From assembly GCA_013821525.1 (NCBI GenBank), contig JACDGR010000138.1, positions 1 through 8,133 of the forward strand: DNA of 8,133 nucleotides, read 5' to 3'. The stretch is from Actinomycetota bacterium (GTDB taxonomy: Bacteria; Actinomycetota; Thermoleophilia; Gaiellales; Gaiellaceae). This document shows positions 1 to 6,733 of the stretch, piece after piece. The notes beneath the pieces were generated by a model. The model was not told where the DNA came from. It made no database searches and worked only from the letters and a program-made list of their open reading frames with translations. The position numbers and the translations under genes were made by a program. Numbering within the stretch: the stretch's first letter is position 1; every line of letters begins with the position of its first letter.

Positions 1-1960
1 CGCCAACGTCTCCGGCCGCCAGGCTCGAGTCGCGTGCTCGGGCGGCTGCATCGGTGTCGTAGTCCCCGACGCAGAAGGACGCCCAGGCGACTCGGAGCGC
101 CAGTGCGCTGACCGTGTCCTGGCTCACATCCCCGTCCGAGCGTGCCAGCGCCTCACGCGCGCGGTCTCGCGCAGCAGGCCAGGAGAAGAGCGCCTCCGCG
201 CGTTCCGAAGAGGCGATGAGTGCTGCTCGGAGCCGAGGGCGAAGTTCGCCGACGTCCTGCCCCGTCACCTCTGCGAGCTCGGACGCCGCGCTGAGATGGT
301 GTGTGAGCATCTCAGACCGGTCACTTGCGCGGTCGGACGCCAGGGTGTCGAGCCAGTCAGCCGCCGCCCGGTGCTTGGTCGCCCGTGTCGGGCGCGGGAT
401 CTGCGCGTAGGCGACGTCGCGGACGAGCACGTGCAGAAACGCATACTGCGTGTCGTTTGCGACCGCAGAGTCGCGGTCGCGGCGGATGAATTCCTTCCGC
501 GTCAGAGCGTGCAGTGTCAGCTCGTCGTCGATGCCGGGGCGGCCGAGAGCTGCGAGCGCCGAAGTCCAGAACACCTTGCCGACGACGGCTGCGTCCTGGA
601 TGAGCTCCTTCTCACGGACGGTCAGGGCGTCGAGCCGCGCAGCGATCATCCCCTGCACGTTCTCCGGCAGCGGCAGGTTCTCGTCGTTCGTCAGTTGCCA
701 ACTGCCTCCCTCCTCGACGAGGAAGCCGCGGTCTTGCAGCATGCGGACGTACTCCTCGGTGTAGAGCGGGTTACCGGACGAGCGCTCGAGCACGCTTGCC
801 TGGACGTCGGCCGGAAGCAGGGCCTGCCCGAGTAGTCGCGCAAGCTGCAGCGAGGCCTCGACCTCGGTCAGCGGTGCCAGCGAGGTCGTGGTGGCGTTTC
901 GCTTGCCGCCACCCCATTCGGGCCGTCGCTCGAGCAGCTCTGGGCGGGCTGTCGACACGATCAGCATCGGCACCGTCGTCACCCACTCCGCGAGGTGGTC
1001 GACGAAGTCGAGCAGGCCGTCGTCGGCCCAGTGGAGATCTTCGAAGACGAGGACGAGCGGCCGCTGTTCGGCCAGCCCCTCGAGAAAGCGTCGCCACGCA
1101 GCGAACGCCTCGAGCCCACGGTTGATCGCCGAGCCCGCGGCGCCGACTCCGATCAGCGGTGCGAGGAGTGGCTCGACCCAATCCCGATCGTGGGGGCTGG
1201 GCAACGCGTTTGCGACCGCACGCGTCAGCTTGGTGTGTGCGGCTTCGGCGCTGTCGCTCTCGAGGATCCCGGCTTGAGCTTTCACGATCTCTGCGAGTGC
1301 GCGAAACGTCTGTGTCTCTCCGTACGGCAATGAGCGGCCCTGGCGCCACCAGTAGATCTCGGGCGATGCTTCGACGATGCCGAAGAGCTCCGTCACCAGA
1401 CGCTGGGTGGCGCGATATGTCACCTCGCCAACGAGGATCCCGCCGACCGGTGCAGCCGACTCGAGGCGCGCCGCGGTATTGACGACATCGCCCGAGACCA
1501 TGCCTTCGCCCTCGTTGGCGCGCGCGCCGAGCGCTACGAGCGCCTCGCCGGTGTTGACGCCGACCCGGATCGCGAGCGCGAGACCCTCTTCGTCGTTCAG
1601 CGCCGCGATTGCATTCCGGATGGCGAGCGCTGCTCGGACGGCGCGCTCCGGGTCGTCCTCGTGGGCAACAGGTGCACCGAACACCGCCATCACGGCATCG
1701 CCGATGAACTTTTCGACGACGCCGCCGTACCGTTCGATCTCGAGGCGCAGGGTCGCGTAGTAGCGGGAGAGCATCGCACGGACGTCCTCCGGATCGAGCT
1801 GCTCGGCGCGCCCGGTGAACCCCGCGAGGTCGGCGAACAGGAGCGTCACGACCTTGCGCTCCTCGCGGAGCGTCGCGGTGTCGGTCAGGCGGGCTCCGCA
1901 TTCACCGCAGAACCGTTGCCGGTCGGGGTTGGCGGCACCGCAGGCTGGGCAGCTCACCAT
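1..1960 (-). CDS. Adenylate cyclase / AAA-ATPase regulator lacking the Walker A region (partial, 3' end outside window)
   Basis: The frame is open from an ATG at 1960 to the left edge (653 codons, no stop). Residues 4-21 form a zinc ribbon (CPAC...CGEC). Residues 36-185 are a class III nucleotide cyclase domain: metal-binding D44 (FADLAGFT) and D88 (EKFIGDAVMAVF), K84 as expected for ATP selection, and N161/R165 (VVNTAARLE). All catalytic positions are present, so cAMP synthesis is likely. Family members then have a linker and an AAA/NB-ARC-like ATPase with a GxxGxGKS loop. Here TYRATQ (181-186) runs directly into RLVTELFGIVEASPE, which in relatives immediately follows GKS, so roughly 70-80 residues including Walker A appear to be missing. 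Walker B is present (LVLVFED, 302-308, then LHWAD), as is a GNPLYTEEY motif near 395. Past the edge a helical or TPR C-terminus is expected. There is no clear ribosome site; the start is fixed by the ribbon beginning at residue 4. It diverges from the PPK2 gene. Confidence 0.9.
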   Translation of the reverse strand, partial: MVSCPACGAANPDRQRFCGECGARLTDTATLREERKVVTLLFADLAGFTGRAEQLDPEDVRAMLSRYYATLRLEIERYGGVVEKFIGDAVMAVFGAPVAHEDDPERAVRAALAIRNAIAALNDEEGLALAIRVGVNTGEALVALGARANEGEGMVSGDVVNTAARLESAAPVGGILVGEVTYRATQRLVTELFGIVEASPEIYWWRQGRSLPYGETQTFRALAEIVKAQAGILESDSAEAAHTKLTRAVANALPSPHDRDWVEPLLAPLIGVGAAGSAINRGLEAFAAWRRFLEGLAEQRPLVLVFEDLHWADDGLLDFVDHLAEWVTTVPMLIVSTARPELLERRPEWGGGKRNATTTSLAPLTEVEASLQLARLLGQALLPADVQASVLERSSGNPLYTEEYVRMLQDRGFLVEEGGSWQLTNDENLPLPENVQGMIAARLDALTVREKELIQDAAVVGKVFWTSALAALGRPGIDDELTLHALTRKEFIRRDRDSAVANDTQYAFLHVLVRDVAYAQIPRPTRATKHRAAADWLDTLASDRASDRSEMLTHHLSAASELAEVTGQDVGELRPRLRAALIASSERAEALFSWPAARDRAREALARSDGDVSQDTVSALALRVAWASFCVGDYDTDAAARARDSSLAAGDVG

Positions 1961-2079
1961 CGCGCAATCGTAGTTTTCCCGAGGTGTCCGCGACAGCCGC
2001 CCGAGCGTCCTCCCGTTTTGGCCGGCCCGAGGCGCATGTTGCCTGCGCCGCTCCGCTACATTCGGTCAGAATCAGCTCG
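1961..2079. promoter_or_regulatory. Divergent intergenic region between the cyclase and PPK2 genes
   Basis: These 119 bases separate two divergent starts and must hold both promoters if the assigned starts are right. I see no convincing -35/-10 pair; TACATT at 2057-2062 is too close to the PPK2 start (about 18 bases) to be more than a candidate -10 for a short-leader transcript. Neither gene has a clear Shine-Dalgarno sequence, so leaderless or near-leaderless transcription, common in actinobacteria, is possible. Confidence 0.35.
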
Positions 2080-2892
2080 ATGTCACGCGATTCCCTGCTC
2101 GCCGACCTTCGCGTCGCACCTGGCCACGGCCCGGGCCTCCTCGACCGCGATCCGGGAGAGCGCGTGGGCGCCTCCTCGAAGAAGGAGGGAGCAGCGCGCC
2201 TCGCCGAGGTGGTCGAGCGGCTCGGCGTCTTGCACAACCGTCTGTACGCCGAGGCCAGCAGGTCGGTGCTGCTCGTCCTCCAGGGTATGGACGCCTCGGG
2301 CAAGGACGGTGTGATTCGAAGCGTCTTCACCGGACTCAACCCGCAGGGGTGCCGCGTGCAGTCGTTCAAGGCTCCGAGCCCCGTGGAGCTTGCGCACGAC
2401 TTTCTCTGGCGCGTGCATCAGGTGTGCCCGGCGCGGGGCGAAATTGTCATCTTCAACCGCTCGCACTACGAGGACATCGTCGCTGTTCGGGTTCGCAAGC
2501 TCGCTGAGGAGAAGGTCTGGGGCAAGCGCTACGACCACATCCGTGGGTTCGAGAAGCTGCTGACCGACGAAGGGACAACGGTCGTGAAGGTCTTTCTGCA
2601 CGTGTCACGCGACGAGCAGCGTGTCCGCCTGCAGGAACGCCTCGACGACCCCGAGAAGCGTTGGAAGTTTCGGCCCGGCGACCTGGACGACAGAGCGCTC
2701 TGGGATGAGTTCTCCGTCGCGTACGAGGACGTGCTTGGCGAAACGTCGACGAAGGCCGCCCCCTGGTACGTCGTCCCAGCCGACCACAACTGGTCGCGCA
2801 ACCTTGCGGTCGCGGGGATCCTCGTCGCCGCGTTGGAGGAGATCGATCCGAAGCTGCCGGAACCGGTGATCGAACCGACGACGATCACCTGA
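2080..2892 (+). CDS. ppk2: PPK2-family polyphosphate:nucleotide phosphotransferase
   Basis: A 270-residue cytosolic kinase that uses polyphosphate to phosphorylate AMP and/or ADP (or runs in reverse). Walker A is GMDASGKDG (69-77), followed by an NPQGC motif (87-91). Walker B with its flank is EIVIFNRSHYEDI (121-133). The basic lid helix follows (VRKLAEEKVWGKRYDHI, from about 138), and the C-terminus carries the typical PWYVVPADHNWSRN segment. Length matches single-domain PPK2 (about 230-300). MDASGKDG with NPQG resembles the PPK2_rel_1 / class III group that phosphorylates both AMP and ADP; that substrate assignment is inference. The frame is open further upstream (an ATG at 1984), but that would put 32 non-homologous-looking residues across the promoter region, so I chose the ATG at 2080. 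No good ribosome site precedes it. Confidence 0.93.
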   Translation: MSRDSLLADLRVAPGHGPGLLDRDPGERVGASSKKEGAARLAEVVERLGVLHNRLYAEASRSVLLVLQGMDASGKDGVIRSVFTGLNPQGCRVQSFKAPSPVELAHDFLWRVHQVCPARGEIVIFNRSHYEDIVAVRVRKLAEEKVWGKRYDHIRGFEKLLTDEGTTVVKVFLHVSRDEQRVRLQERLDDPEKRWKFRPGDLDDRALWDEFSVAYEDVLGETSTKAAPWYVVPADHNWSRNLAVAGILVAALEEIDPKLPEPVIEPTTIT

Positions 2893-2980
2893 GGCCCGAG
2901 CGAGAATCGGCGCGGGTCAGATCGCCGATGGCGCTTGCGGCCAGTCAGTGCCGAGGACAGCAACGCTCCCGGCCTTCGGG

Positions 2981-3030
2981 GCCGATCGGAGCAATGAGCG
3001 GTGGCCCGTTCGCTCACCGCTCCGATCGGC
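2981..3030. terminator. Long interrupted hairpin between convergent genes (likely two-way terminator)
   Basis: GCCGATCGGAGC (2981-2992) pairs perfectly with GCTCCGATCGGC (3019-3030). After a 2x2 internal loop, TGAGCG (2995-3000) pairs with CGCTCA (3011-3016), leaving a 10-base loop. It lies between the stops of the convergent PPK2 and copper oxidase genes. There is no T-run on either side, so it is not a classic intrinsic terminator, but such hairpins are common gene ends in high-GC actinobacteria. The rest of the 2893-3090 gap shows no gene. Confidence 0.65.
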
Positions 3031-3090
3031 AGTCACTGCATTAGTGCGCTCGCAGATTTTCCCGGCTAGCGGTCCCGGAGCGATCCCGGC

Positions 3091-4332
3091 TCACGTCGTC
3101 ACTTGGTAGCGGGTGAGCATTCCGGCTTTGATGTGGTCGTTGACGTGGCAGTGGAAGAGCCATGTGCCCTTGTTGTCGGGAACCATGTCGGCGACGACCA
3201 TCGAAGCGGGCAGGAGGGAGACGACATCCATCCTCATGCCCCCCACGAGGACGTCGTTTCCGTGCCAGTGGGGTGTGTGAAGATCGACTTCGGTTCCCAT
3301 ACTCATCACGTACCAGCGGACGCGCTGGCCCTTGCGGAGGGTGATCATCGGTTGGTTGCCGAAGACGTATCCGTTGATCGAGTGCATCAGGTTCGATTCC
3401 TCGAAGTCCTCGGGATCGTCTGGCTTGCTTCCTGCTGCTCTCAGGACGAATGTGCTGGCGTTCTGCCGCAGGAAGGGGCTGAGGTTCTCGTTCATCACCG
3501 ACACGAGGACGAAGACCTGCTGGTCAACGTCTTTTGGTGAGCCGTCTTTGCGGGCCATTCCGCGACGGGTGATCTCGATCGGCCCCATCAACCCTGCGTA
3601 GGTGTCGCTCGTCTCGTTGGCGTGGGAGTGGTACATCCACATGACGCTGCTGCCGTCCCCCGGGCCCGGGCCTGCCCGCTCGGGCACCCGCCAGGTGTAG
3701 ATGTGGCTCTTCCCACTCGGCACGGCATCGTCGAGCTTCGCTGCTCGAGTTGTGCCGCCGGCATACGGGGCGCCCTCACTTGCCTTGGTGTAGAGCAGGC
3801 CGTGCGGGTGCATGCTCGTCGGAAACGGGCAGTTGTTCCGAAAGACGATCCGGATCGTGTCGCCGACCTCCGCTTGGATCACCGGCCCGAGCAGACCGAG
3901 GTAGCGCTGACCAGGCCCGCGCAGCGTCCTTCGATGGAAGTGGGCGTCGGTGTAGCCGCGATAGATGCACTTCAGATAGCGCGATCCGATCCGGCCATGG
4001 CCTCGGGCCGCATAGGTTCTCGCGACGTCGTCGAACGGCTTGCCGGTGATGTCGTTGCGTGCGTCTGGCGCGTAGTTCCACACCACCTTGTCGGCACTGA
4101 TGAAGTAGGTGCGTGTCACACCGTCGCTTTTGAAGCGAGCACCACCCACATCAGCCCAGTGCTGAGCGGGCGTGGCCATCGTCATACCCGCCATCGTCGG
4201 CGCGCTCGAGCTCGCCTTAGCCTCGCCCGCCCCGCTGCCGCTGAGATCGCCGAACCAGATCGCGGCAGCCAGAGCCGCACCGATCACGCCGGCACCGGCG
4301 CGCAGCGAAGCGCGCACCCGTCGTTGCTGCAT
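3091..4332 (-). CDS. Exported two-domain multicopper oxidase, ceruloplasmin/hephaestin-like
   Basis: 413 residues. The N-terminus has arginines (R4, R5, R7, R11) then a hydrophobic stretch (about 12-28), so it is exported or membrane-anchored; the RR pair is not a good Tat motif. A Met-rich patch (46-52) follows. Two cupredoxin domains are visible. Domain 1 (about 73-255) carries MHPHG (174-178) and YHSH (234-237), both trinuclear-site ligands. Domain 2 (about 270-413) carries HTPHWH (352-357) and HCHVNDH plus M405 (394-405), completing the T2/T3 cluster and a T1 site with C395, H400 and axial M405. T1 occurs only in domain 2, the layout of small trimeric laccases. The blocks ISADKVVWNYAP and YRGYTDAHF resemble ceruloplasmin or hephaestin domains, hinting at a metal (iron or copper) substrate; phenol oxidation cannot be excluded. 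The start is supported by GAGGAG six bases upstream of the ATG. It is the second gene after the membrane protein, with a 47-base gap. Confidence 0.92.
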   Translation of the reverse strand: MQQRRVRASLRAGAGVIGAALAAAIWFGDLSGSGAGEAKASSSAPTMAGMTMATPAQHWADVGGARFKSDGVTRTYFISADKVVWNYAPDARNDITGKPFDDVARTYAARGHGRIGSRYLKCIYRGYTDAHFHRRTLRGPGQRYLGLLGPVIQAEVGDTIRIVFRNNCPFPTSMHPHGLLYTKASEGAPYAGGTTRAAKLDDAVPSGKSHIYTWRVPERAGPGPGDGSSVMWMYHSHANETSDTYAGLMGPIEITRRGMARKDGSPKDVDQQVFVLVSVMNENLSPFLRQNASTFVLRAAGSKPDDPEDFEESNLMHSINGYVFGNQPMITLRKGQRVRWYVMSMGTEVDLHTPHWHGNDVLVGGMRMDVVSLLPASMVVADMVPDNKGTWLFHCHVNDHIKAGMLTRYQVTT

Positions 4333-4337
4333 TTCGA

Positions 4338-4343
4338 GCTCCT
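4338..4343 (-). promoter_or_regulatory. Ribosome binding site of the multicopper oxidase
   Basis: Read on the minus strand, GAGGAG sits six bases before the ATG at 4332. It is the clearest Shine-Dalgarno sequence in the window and fixes the start that keeps the signal peptide. Confidence 0.7.
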
Positions 4344-4363
4344 CTCACATAGATGAAACGACT

Positions 4364-4380
4364 ACGCGCCCTGGGCGCGT
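4364..4380. terminator. Short GC hairpin between the membrane protein and copper oxidase genes
   Basis: ACGCGCC (4364-4370) and GGCGCGT (4374-4380) form a perfect 7-bp stem with a 3-base loop. The hairpin begins on the first base of the upstream gene's stop codon and lies about 20 bases before the oxidase ribosome site. No T-run follows on the minus strand. It could act as an attenuator, an mRNA processing or stability element, or simply be chance GC-rich pairing. Confidence 0.4.
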
Positions 4381-4949
4381 CAGACGAGCGGAGCGCAGAC
4401 AACCGGCGGCCCGCGGCCCCGGATCCGCAGCAGCCTCAGCGAGGCCGGGCGGCCGCCCAAACTCCTCGGCATCGCCGCGCAGGCGAAGACGAGAACGGCG
4501 ATGACCGGCCGGGCGATCGCTGCAATGCTCCGGTTGACGGCGCGACTACCGCGAGCAAGGAGACGCGCGACCAGGTAACAGGCAAGCGCGACGGGTGCCT
4601 GGAGCAGCAAGCCAACCCAGAAGGCAGGCGCTTCGACGCAATGCCCGACCGGCGACTGATGGGCCGCGACGGACTCCCCGATCTCGAGCAAGGCAAAAAA
4701 GAGGGGAGGTAGCGCAGCGAACGGACGGGCCGCCAACTGCCAGGCCTTCGAGGCAACGCAAGCGGAAAAGACAAGCATCCCGCCGAGCACAATGGCGACG
4801 AAGATCGGGAGCACGGCAAGCCCAGAAGCTCGATCGGAGAGCACCTCCGCTTGATCAGGCGGCGGCCCGACGAGCACGTTGACGGCTGCATGAGCACAGA
4901 CCACGCCAAGCAGGAGCAGCGGAAGCAGCCAGAGAAATCTGCGACGCAC
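4380..4949 (-). CDS. Small polytopic membrane protein, family not recognised, paired with the copper oxidase
   Basis: 189 residues with about five hydrophobic segments (5-27, 44-64, 78-96, 108-130, 143-160) and a basic, proline/glycine-rich tail. Polar residues inside or beside the membrane segments stand out: E89 and E92 in segment 3, H97, then H103 and C104 in the following loop. These could bind a metal, but that is speculation. The start is GTG at 4949; no ATG lies upstream in this frame and no strong ribosome site is visible, so the exact start is uncertain. The ATG at 4960 belongs to another frame that is not hydrophobic. It is read toward the multicopper oxidase with a 47-base gap, so the two genes are probably co-transcribed, and a role in handling the oxidase's substrate, maturation or electron transfer is plausible. 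I cannot name the family. Confidence 0.75.
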   Translation of the reverse strand: MRRRFLWLLPLLLLGVVCAHAAVNVLVGPPPDQAEVLSDRASGLAVLPIFVAIVLGGMLVFSACVASKAWQLAARPFAALPPLFFALLEIGESVAAHQSPVGHCVEAPAFWVGLLLQAPVALACYLVARLLARGSRAVNRSIAAIARPVIAVLVFACAAMPRSLGGRPASLRLLRIRGRGPPVVCAPLV

Positions 4950-5129
4950 CCAACAAACATAAAACGCGGGTTGACCCGAAGGGAAACAAAGAGGGTCTAA
5001 CCGGGCGACAAAGTGGATGAGCGGTGACCGTTAACTCGCCGGGAGCATCGGGCGAACGGCGGCAGGGACGTCCAAGGTTTCACCCGAACGCGCGCGGAGA
5101 GGTGCTGGGCAATCCAAAAAGGGGCCTGA
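4950..5129. promoter_or_regulatory. Divergent control region between the copper oxidase operon and the Mn catalase
   Basis: These 180 bases separate two divergent transcription units with related roles (copper oxidase and peroxide removal). A small palindrome, CGGGT-TG-ACCCG (4967-4978), lies just upstream of the membrane protein start and could be a regulator site. I cannot assign promoters with confidence. Any shared control by a peroxide or metal sensor is inference from gene order only. Confidence 0.35.
5118..5123 (+). promoter_or_regulatory. Ribosome binding site of the Mn catalase
   Basis: An A-run followed by AAGGGG lies about seven bases before the ATG at 5130. It supports that start over internal methionines such as M38, which would remove the first metal ligand E37. 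Confidence 0.5.
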
Positions 5130-6125
5130 ATGATTTCCTCTCGTATCGACCGGCTACTTGCCGAGCTTCCGCCGCCTTCTGACCCGGACCCGAACGGCGC
5201 CTCGATCGTGCAGGAGCTTCTGGGTGGTCGCTTCGGGGAGATGTCGACGTTTCTGAACTACACCTTTCAATCGTTCAACTTCCGCAACCGCCAAGGCGCC
5301 CGGCCTTTCTATGACCTGCTGGCGAACATCGCCGCCGAAGAATTCGGTCACGTAGAGCTGGTCTGCGCAACGATCAACACGATGCTCACCGGCGCCGCAA
5401 AGGCGCGCGCCAAAGCCCCCGCGGCTGCACTGGCCGGTCTGGACGGGGTGCGCAATGCGCAGCACTTCCTGGCCGGCGGCCTCGGAGCCTTGCCGCAAGA
5501 CTCGAACGGGCGTCCCTGGAGCGGCGACTACGTCTTCTCTTCTGGAGACCTGATTGAGGATCTCACCCACAACTACTTCCTCGAGACCGCTGCGCGTAGT
5601 GGCAAGCTCCGTGTGTACGAAACGGTCCAGCATCCCGCTGCCCGAACGTTGACCGGCTATCTCCTCGTGCGCGGCGGAGTGCACCAGGTGGCCTACGCCC
5701 GCGCGCTCGAGAACCTGACTGGCGCCGACATGACCAAGCTGTTCCCGTCGCCGCGGATTCCGACGGAGAAGATCCCGGAATGCCGTCCACACATCAAGCG
5801 TGGCGACCACTTGCGTCTCTATCGCTTCTCTGAGAGCGACTACCACGAGCTGGCAGCGGTCTTCAACGGCCCACATCCGGAAACGGGTGAGGCGCTCGTC
5901 GTCGAGGAAGGCCGGCCCGAAGGATGGCCCGCGTTCGACCTCCCGTCGGAGCCCGCCGCTTTCGCCCCCGACTACGCACCGGAGGAGATCGCGGAAATCG
6001 CGAAGCGCCTGCGGTCAGCTGCAGGACTTCCAGCCGAACCGTCCGGCGAGGTCGCCAACCCTGTACGACGCCCGCGCCGTAGCGCGGCCAAAGCCGCGCC
6101 GGCGGCTTCGAAACGCCGCCGCTGA
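5130..6125 (+). CDS. Manganese catalase (dimanganese, ferritin-like fold)
   Basis: 331 residues. It disproportionates hydrogen peroxide at a dimanganese centre in the cytosol. The five ligands can be placed by motif and by spacing like that of the Lactobacillus enzyme: E37 (FGEMSTFLNYTFQ), E71 and H74 (AAEEFGHVEL), E152 (THNYFLETAA) and H185 (GVHQVAYA). Other family blocks are QHFLAGGLGALPQDSNG (111-127) and GDLIEDLTHN. The core ends near 245. A C-terminal part with PETGE and PEGWPAFDLP motifs follows, as in longer non-haem catalases. The last ~20 residues are Arg/Lys/Ala/Pro rich (RRPRRSAAKAAP, SKRRR), like a histone H1 tail, and might bind DNA or another polyanion. No signal peptide is seen. 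It is divergent from the copper oxidase operon and followed by a strong hairpin at 6155-6196. Confidence 0.95.
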   Translation: MISSRIDRLLAELPPPSDPDPNGASIVQELLGGRFGEMSTFLNYTFQSFNFRNRQGARPFYDLLANIAAEEFGHVELVCATINTMLTGAAKARAKAPAAALAGLDGVRNAQHFLAGGLGALPQDSNGRPWSGDYVFSSGDLIEDLTHNYFLETAARSGKLRVYETVQHPAARTLTGYLLVRGGVHQVAYARALENLTGADMTKLFPSPRIPTEKIPECRPHIKRGDHLRLYRFSESDYHELAAVFNGPHPETGEALVVEEGRPEGWPAFDLPSEPAAFAPDYAPEEIAEIAKRLRSAAGLPAEPSGEVANPVRRPRRSAAKAAPAASKRRR

Positions 6126-6154
6126 CGACAAGGTCAACGACCAAACACACCGCA

Positions 6155-6196
6155 TGGCCTCGCGGGCTGATCTAGAAGGATCTCCCCGCGAGGCCA
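6155..6196 (+). terminator. Strong hairpin downstream of the Mn catalase
   Basis: TGGCCTCGCGGG (6155-6166) pairs perfectly with CCCGCGAGGCCA (6185-6196), a 12-bp stem with an 18-base loop, starting about 30 bases after the catalase stop. There is no T-run after the stem, but position and stability make it the likely transcript end. Confidence 0.7.
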
Positions 6197-6313
6197 GACG
6201 GCACAGCACACCCCGGCAATCCTCGGTGCCCCGGCAAGAATCGAGCTCGTGGACGCGGTTTAGAAGCTGCTGAACGCGTCGCTCGAAGGCAGCGATCAGG
6301 ACGCAAGAGGAAG

Positions 6314-6364
6314 GGCGGCGCGCGGCAAGGGGGACTGCCGCCAGTCCGCAGACCGCGCGCCGCC
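6314..6364. repeat. Nested hairpin repeat, copy 1
   Basis: GGCGGCGCGCGG (6314-6325) pairs perfectly with CCGCGCGCCGCC (6353-6364). Inside, GGACT (6332-6336) pairs with AGTCC (6343-6347) around the loop GCCGCC. A second, diverged copy with the same architecture starts about 87 bases downstream, so this is a repeated structured unit rather than chance pairing. Function unknown. Confidence 0.65.
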
Positions 6365-6400
6365 ACGGCCGAGTATGCGTCCTCGGCACAAGGAATGGAA

Positions 6401-6454
6401 GCGGCGCGCGGCGAAGGGAGAGATTGCCGTCAGTCCCGGGGCCGCACGCGCCGC
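6401..6454. repeat. Nested hairpin repeat, copy 2
   Basis: GCGGCGCG (6401-6408) pairs with CGCGCCGC (6447-6454) and CGG (6409-6411) with CCG (6442-6444), across a 2-base bulge. The inner stem GATT (6422-6425) pairs with AGTC (6432-6435) around the loop GCCGTC; the change from C to T relative to copy 1 keeps pairing as a G-U. Sequence upstream (AGGAA, GG) and between the stems (AAGGG) is also shared with copy 1. Confidence 0.6.
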
Positions 6455-6516
6455 ACAGACACGTATCGGCGCCGCGGCCCCAACCCTTAACTCTGGCGGG
6501 CGCCCCTAAAGGTGTG

Positions 6517-6638
6517 AGAGGTTTGCGCCGACGACGTTCCCTGCAGCCGTCGAACTTGAGGAATCCGCCGCCGGCGCATCTTGCGGCTACGGGATGCGCC
6601 GGCGGACTCCTCTCGATTGATCCGGTATCCGAACCTCT
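6517..6638. other. Possible three-way-junction RNA or DNA structure with a 13-bp central hairpin
   Basis: CCGCCGGCGCATC (6568-6580) pairs perfectly with GATGCGCCGGCGG (6593-6605) across a 12-base loop, and GAGGA just upstream can pair with TCCTC downstream. This is enclosed by AGAGGTT (6517-6523) pairing with AACCTCT (6632-6638), extended by two more pairs. A weaker 5-bp stem (CGACG 6529-6533 with CGTCG 6548-6552) would be the third arm. It matches no RNA class I know. It may instead be only a terminator-like hairpin. Confidence 0.4.
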
Positions 6639-6682
6639 AGCGTCCGTCGTGAGGCACAGCTCATCCGCCTTCGAGTAGCCCG

Positions 6683-6703
6683 CTTGAGGGAGCTGGCCTC
6701 AAG
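6683..6703. repeat. Inverted repeat (7-bp hairpin)
   Basis: CTTGAGG (6683-6689) and CCTCAAG (6697-6703) form a perfect stem with a 7-base loop. It lies about 30 bases before the small reading frame at 6734. Function unknown. Confidence 0.4.
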
Positions 6704-6733
6704 ATCGGTGTTACGAGTGCCGACACCCGCCGC

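Noticed and set aside
296..835. Plus-strand open frame opposite the ATPase gene
   Set aside because: It is the opposite-strand shadow of the ATPase coding sequence; no domain is recognisable and the minus-strand frame has clear family motifs.
771..1901. Long minus-strand open frame of 376 codons
   Set aside because: It is out of frame with the cyclase/ATPase. Its product is an Arg/Ala/Pro-rich low-complexity sequence typical of a shifted frame in GC-rich DNA, while the true frame shows a full cyclase active site.
5154..5876. Minus-strand open frame of 240 codons inside the Mn catalase
   Set aside because: It lies fully antisense to a gene with all five metal ligands; long antisense frames are expected at this GC content.
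6314..6454. Mini-ykkC-type or attC-type explanation of the tandem hairpins
   Set aside because: The ACGR loops of mini-ykkC are absent, and there are no integrase-type core sites or nearby integron genes.
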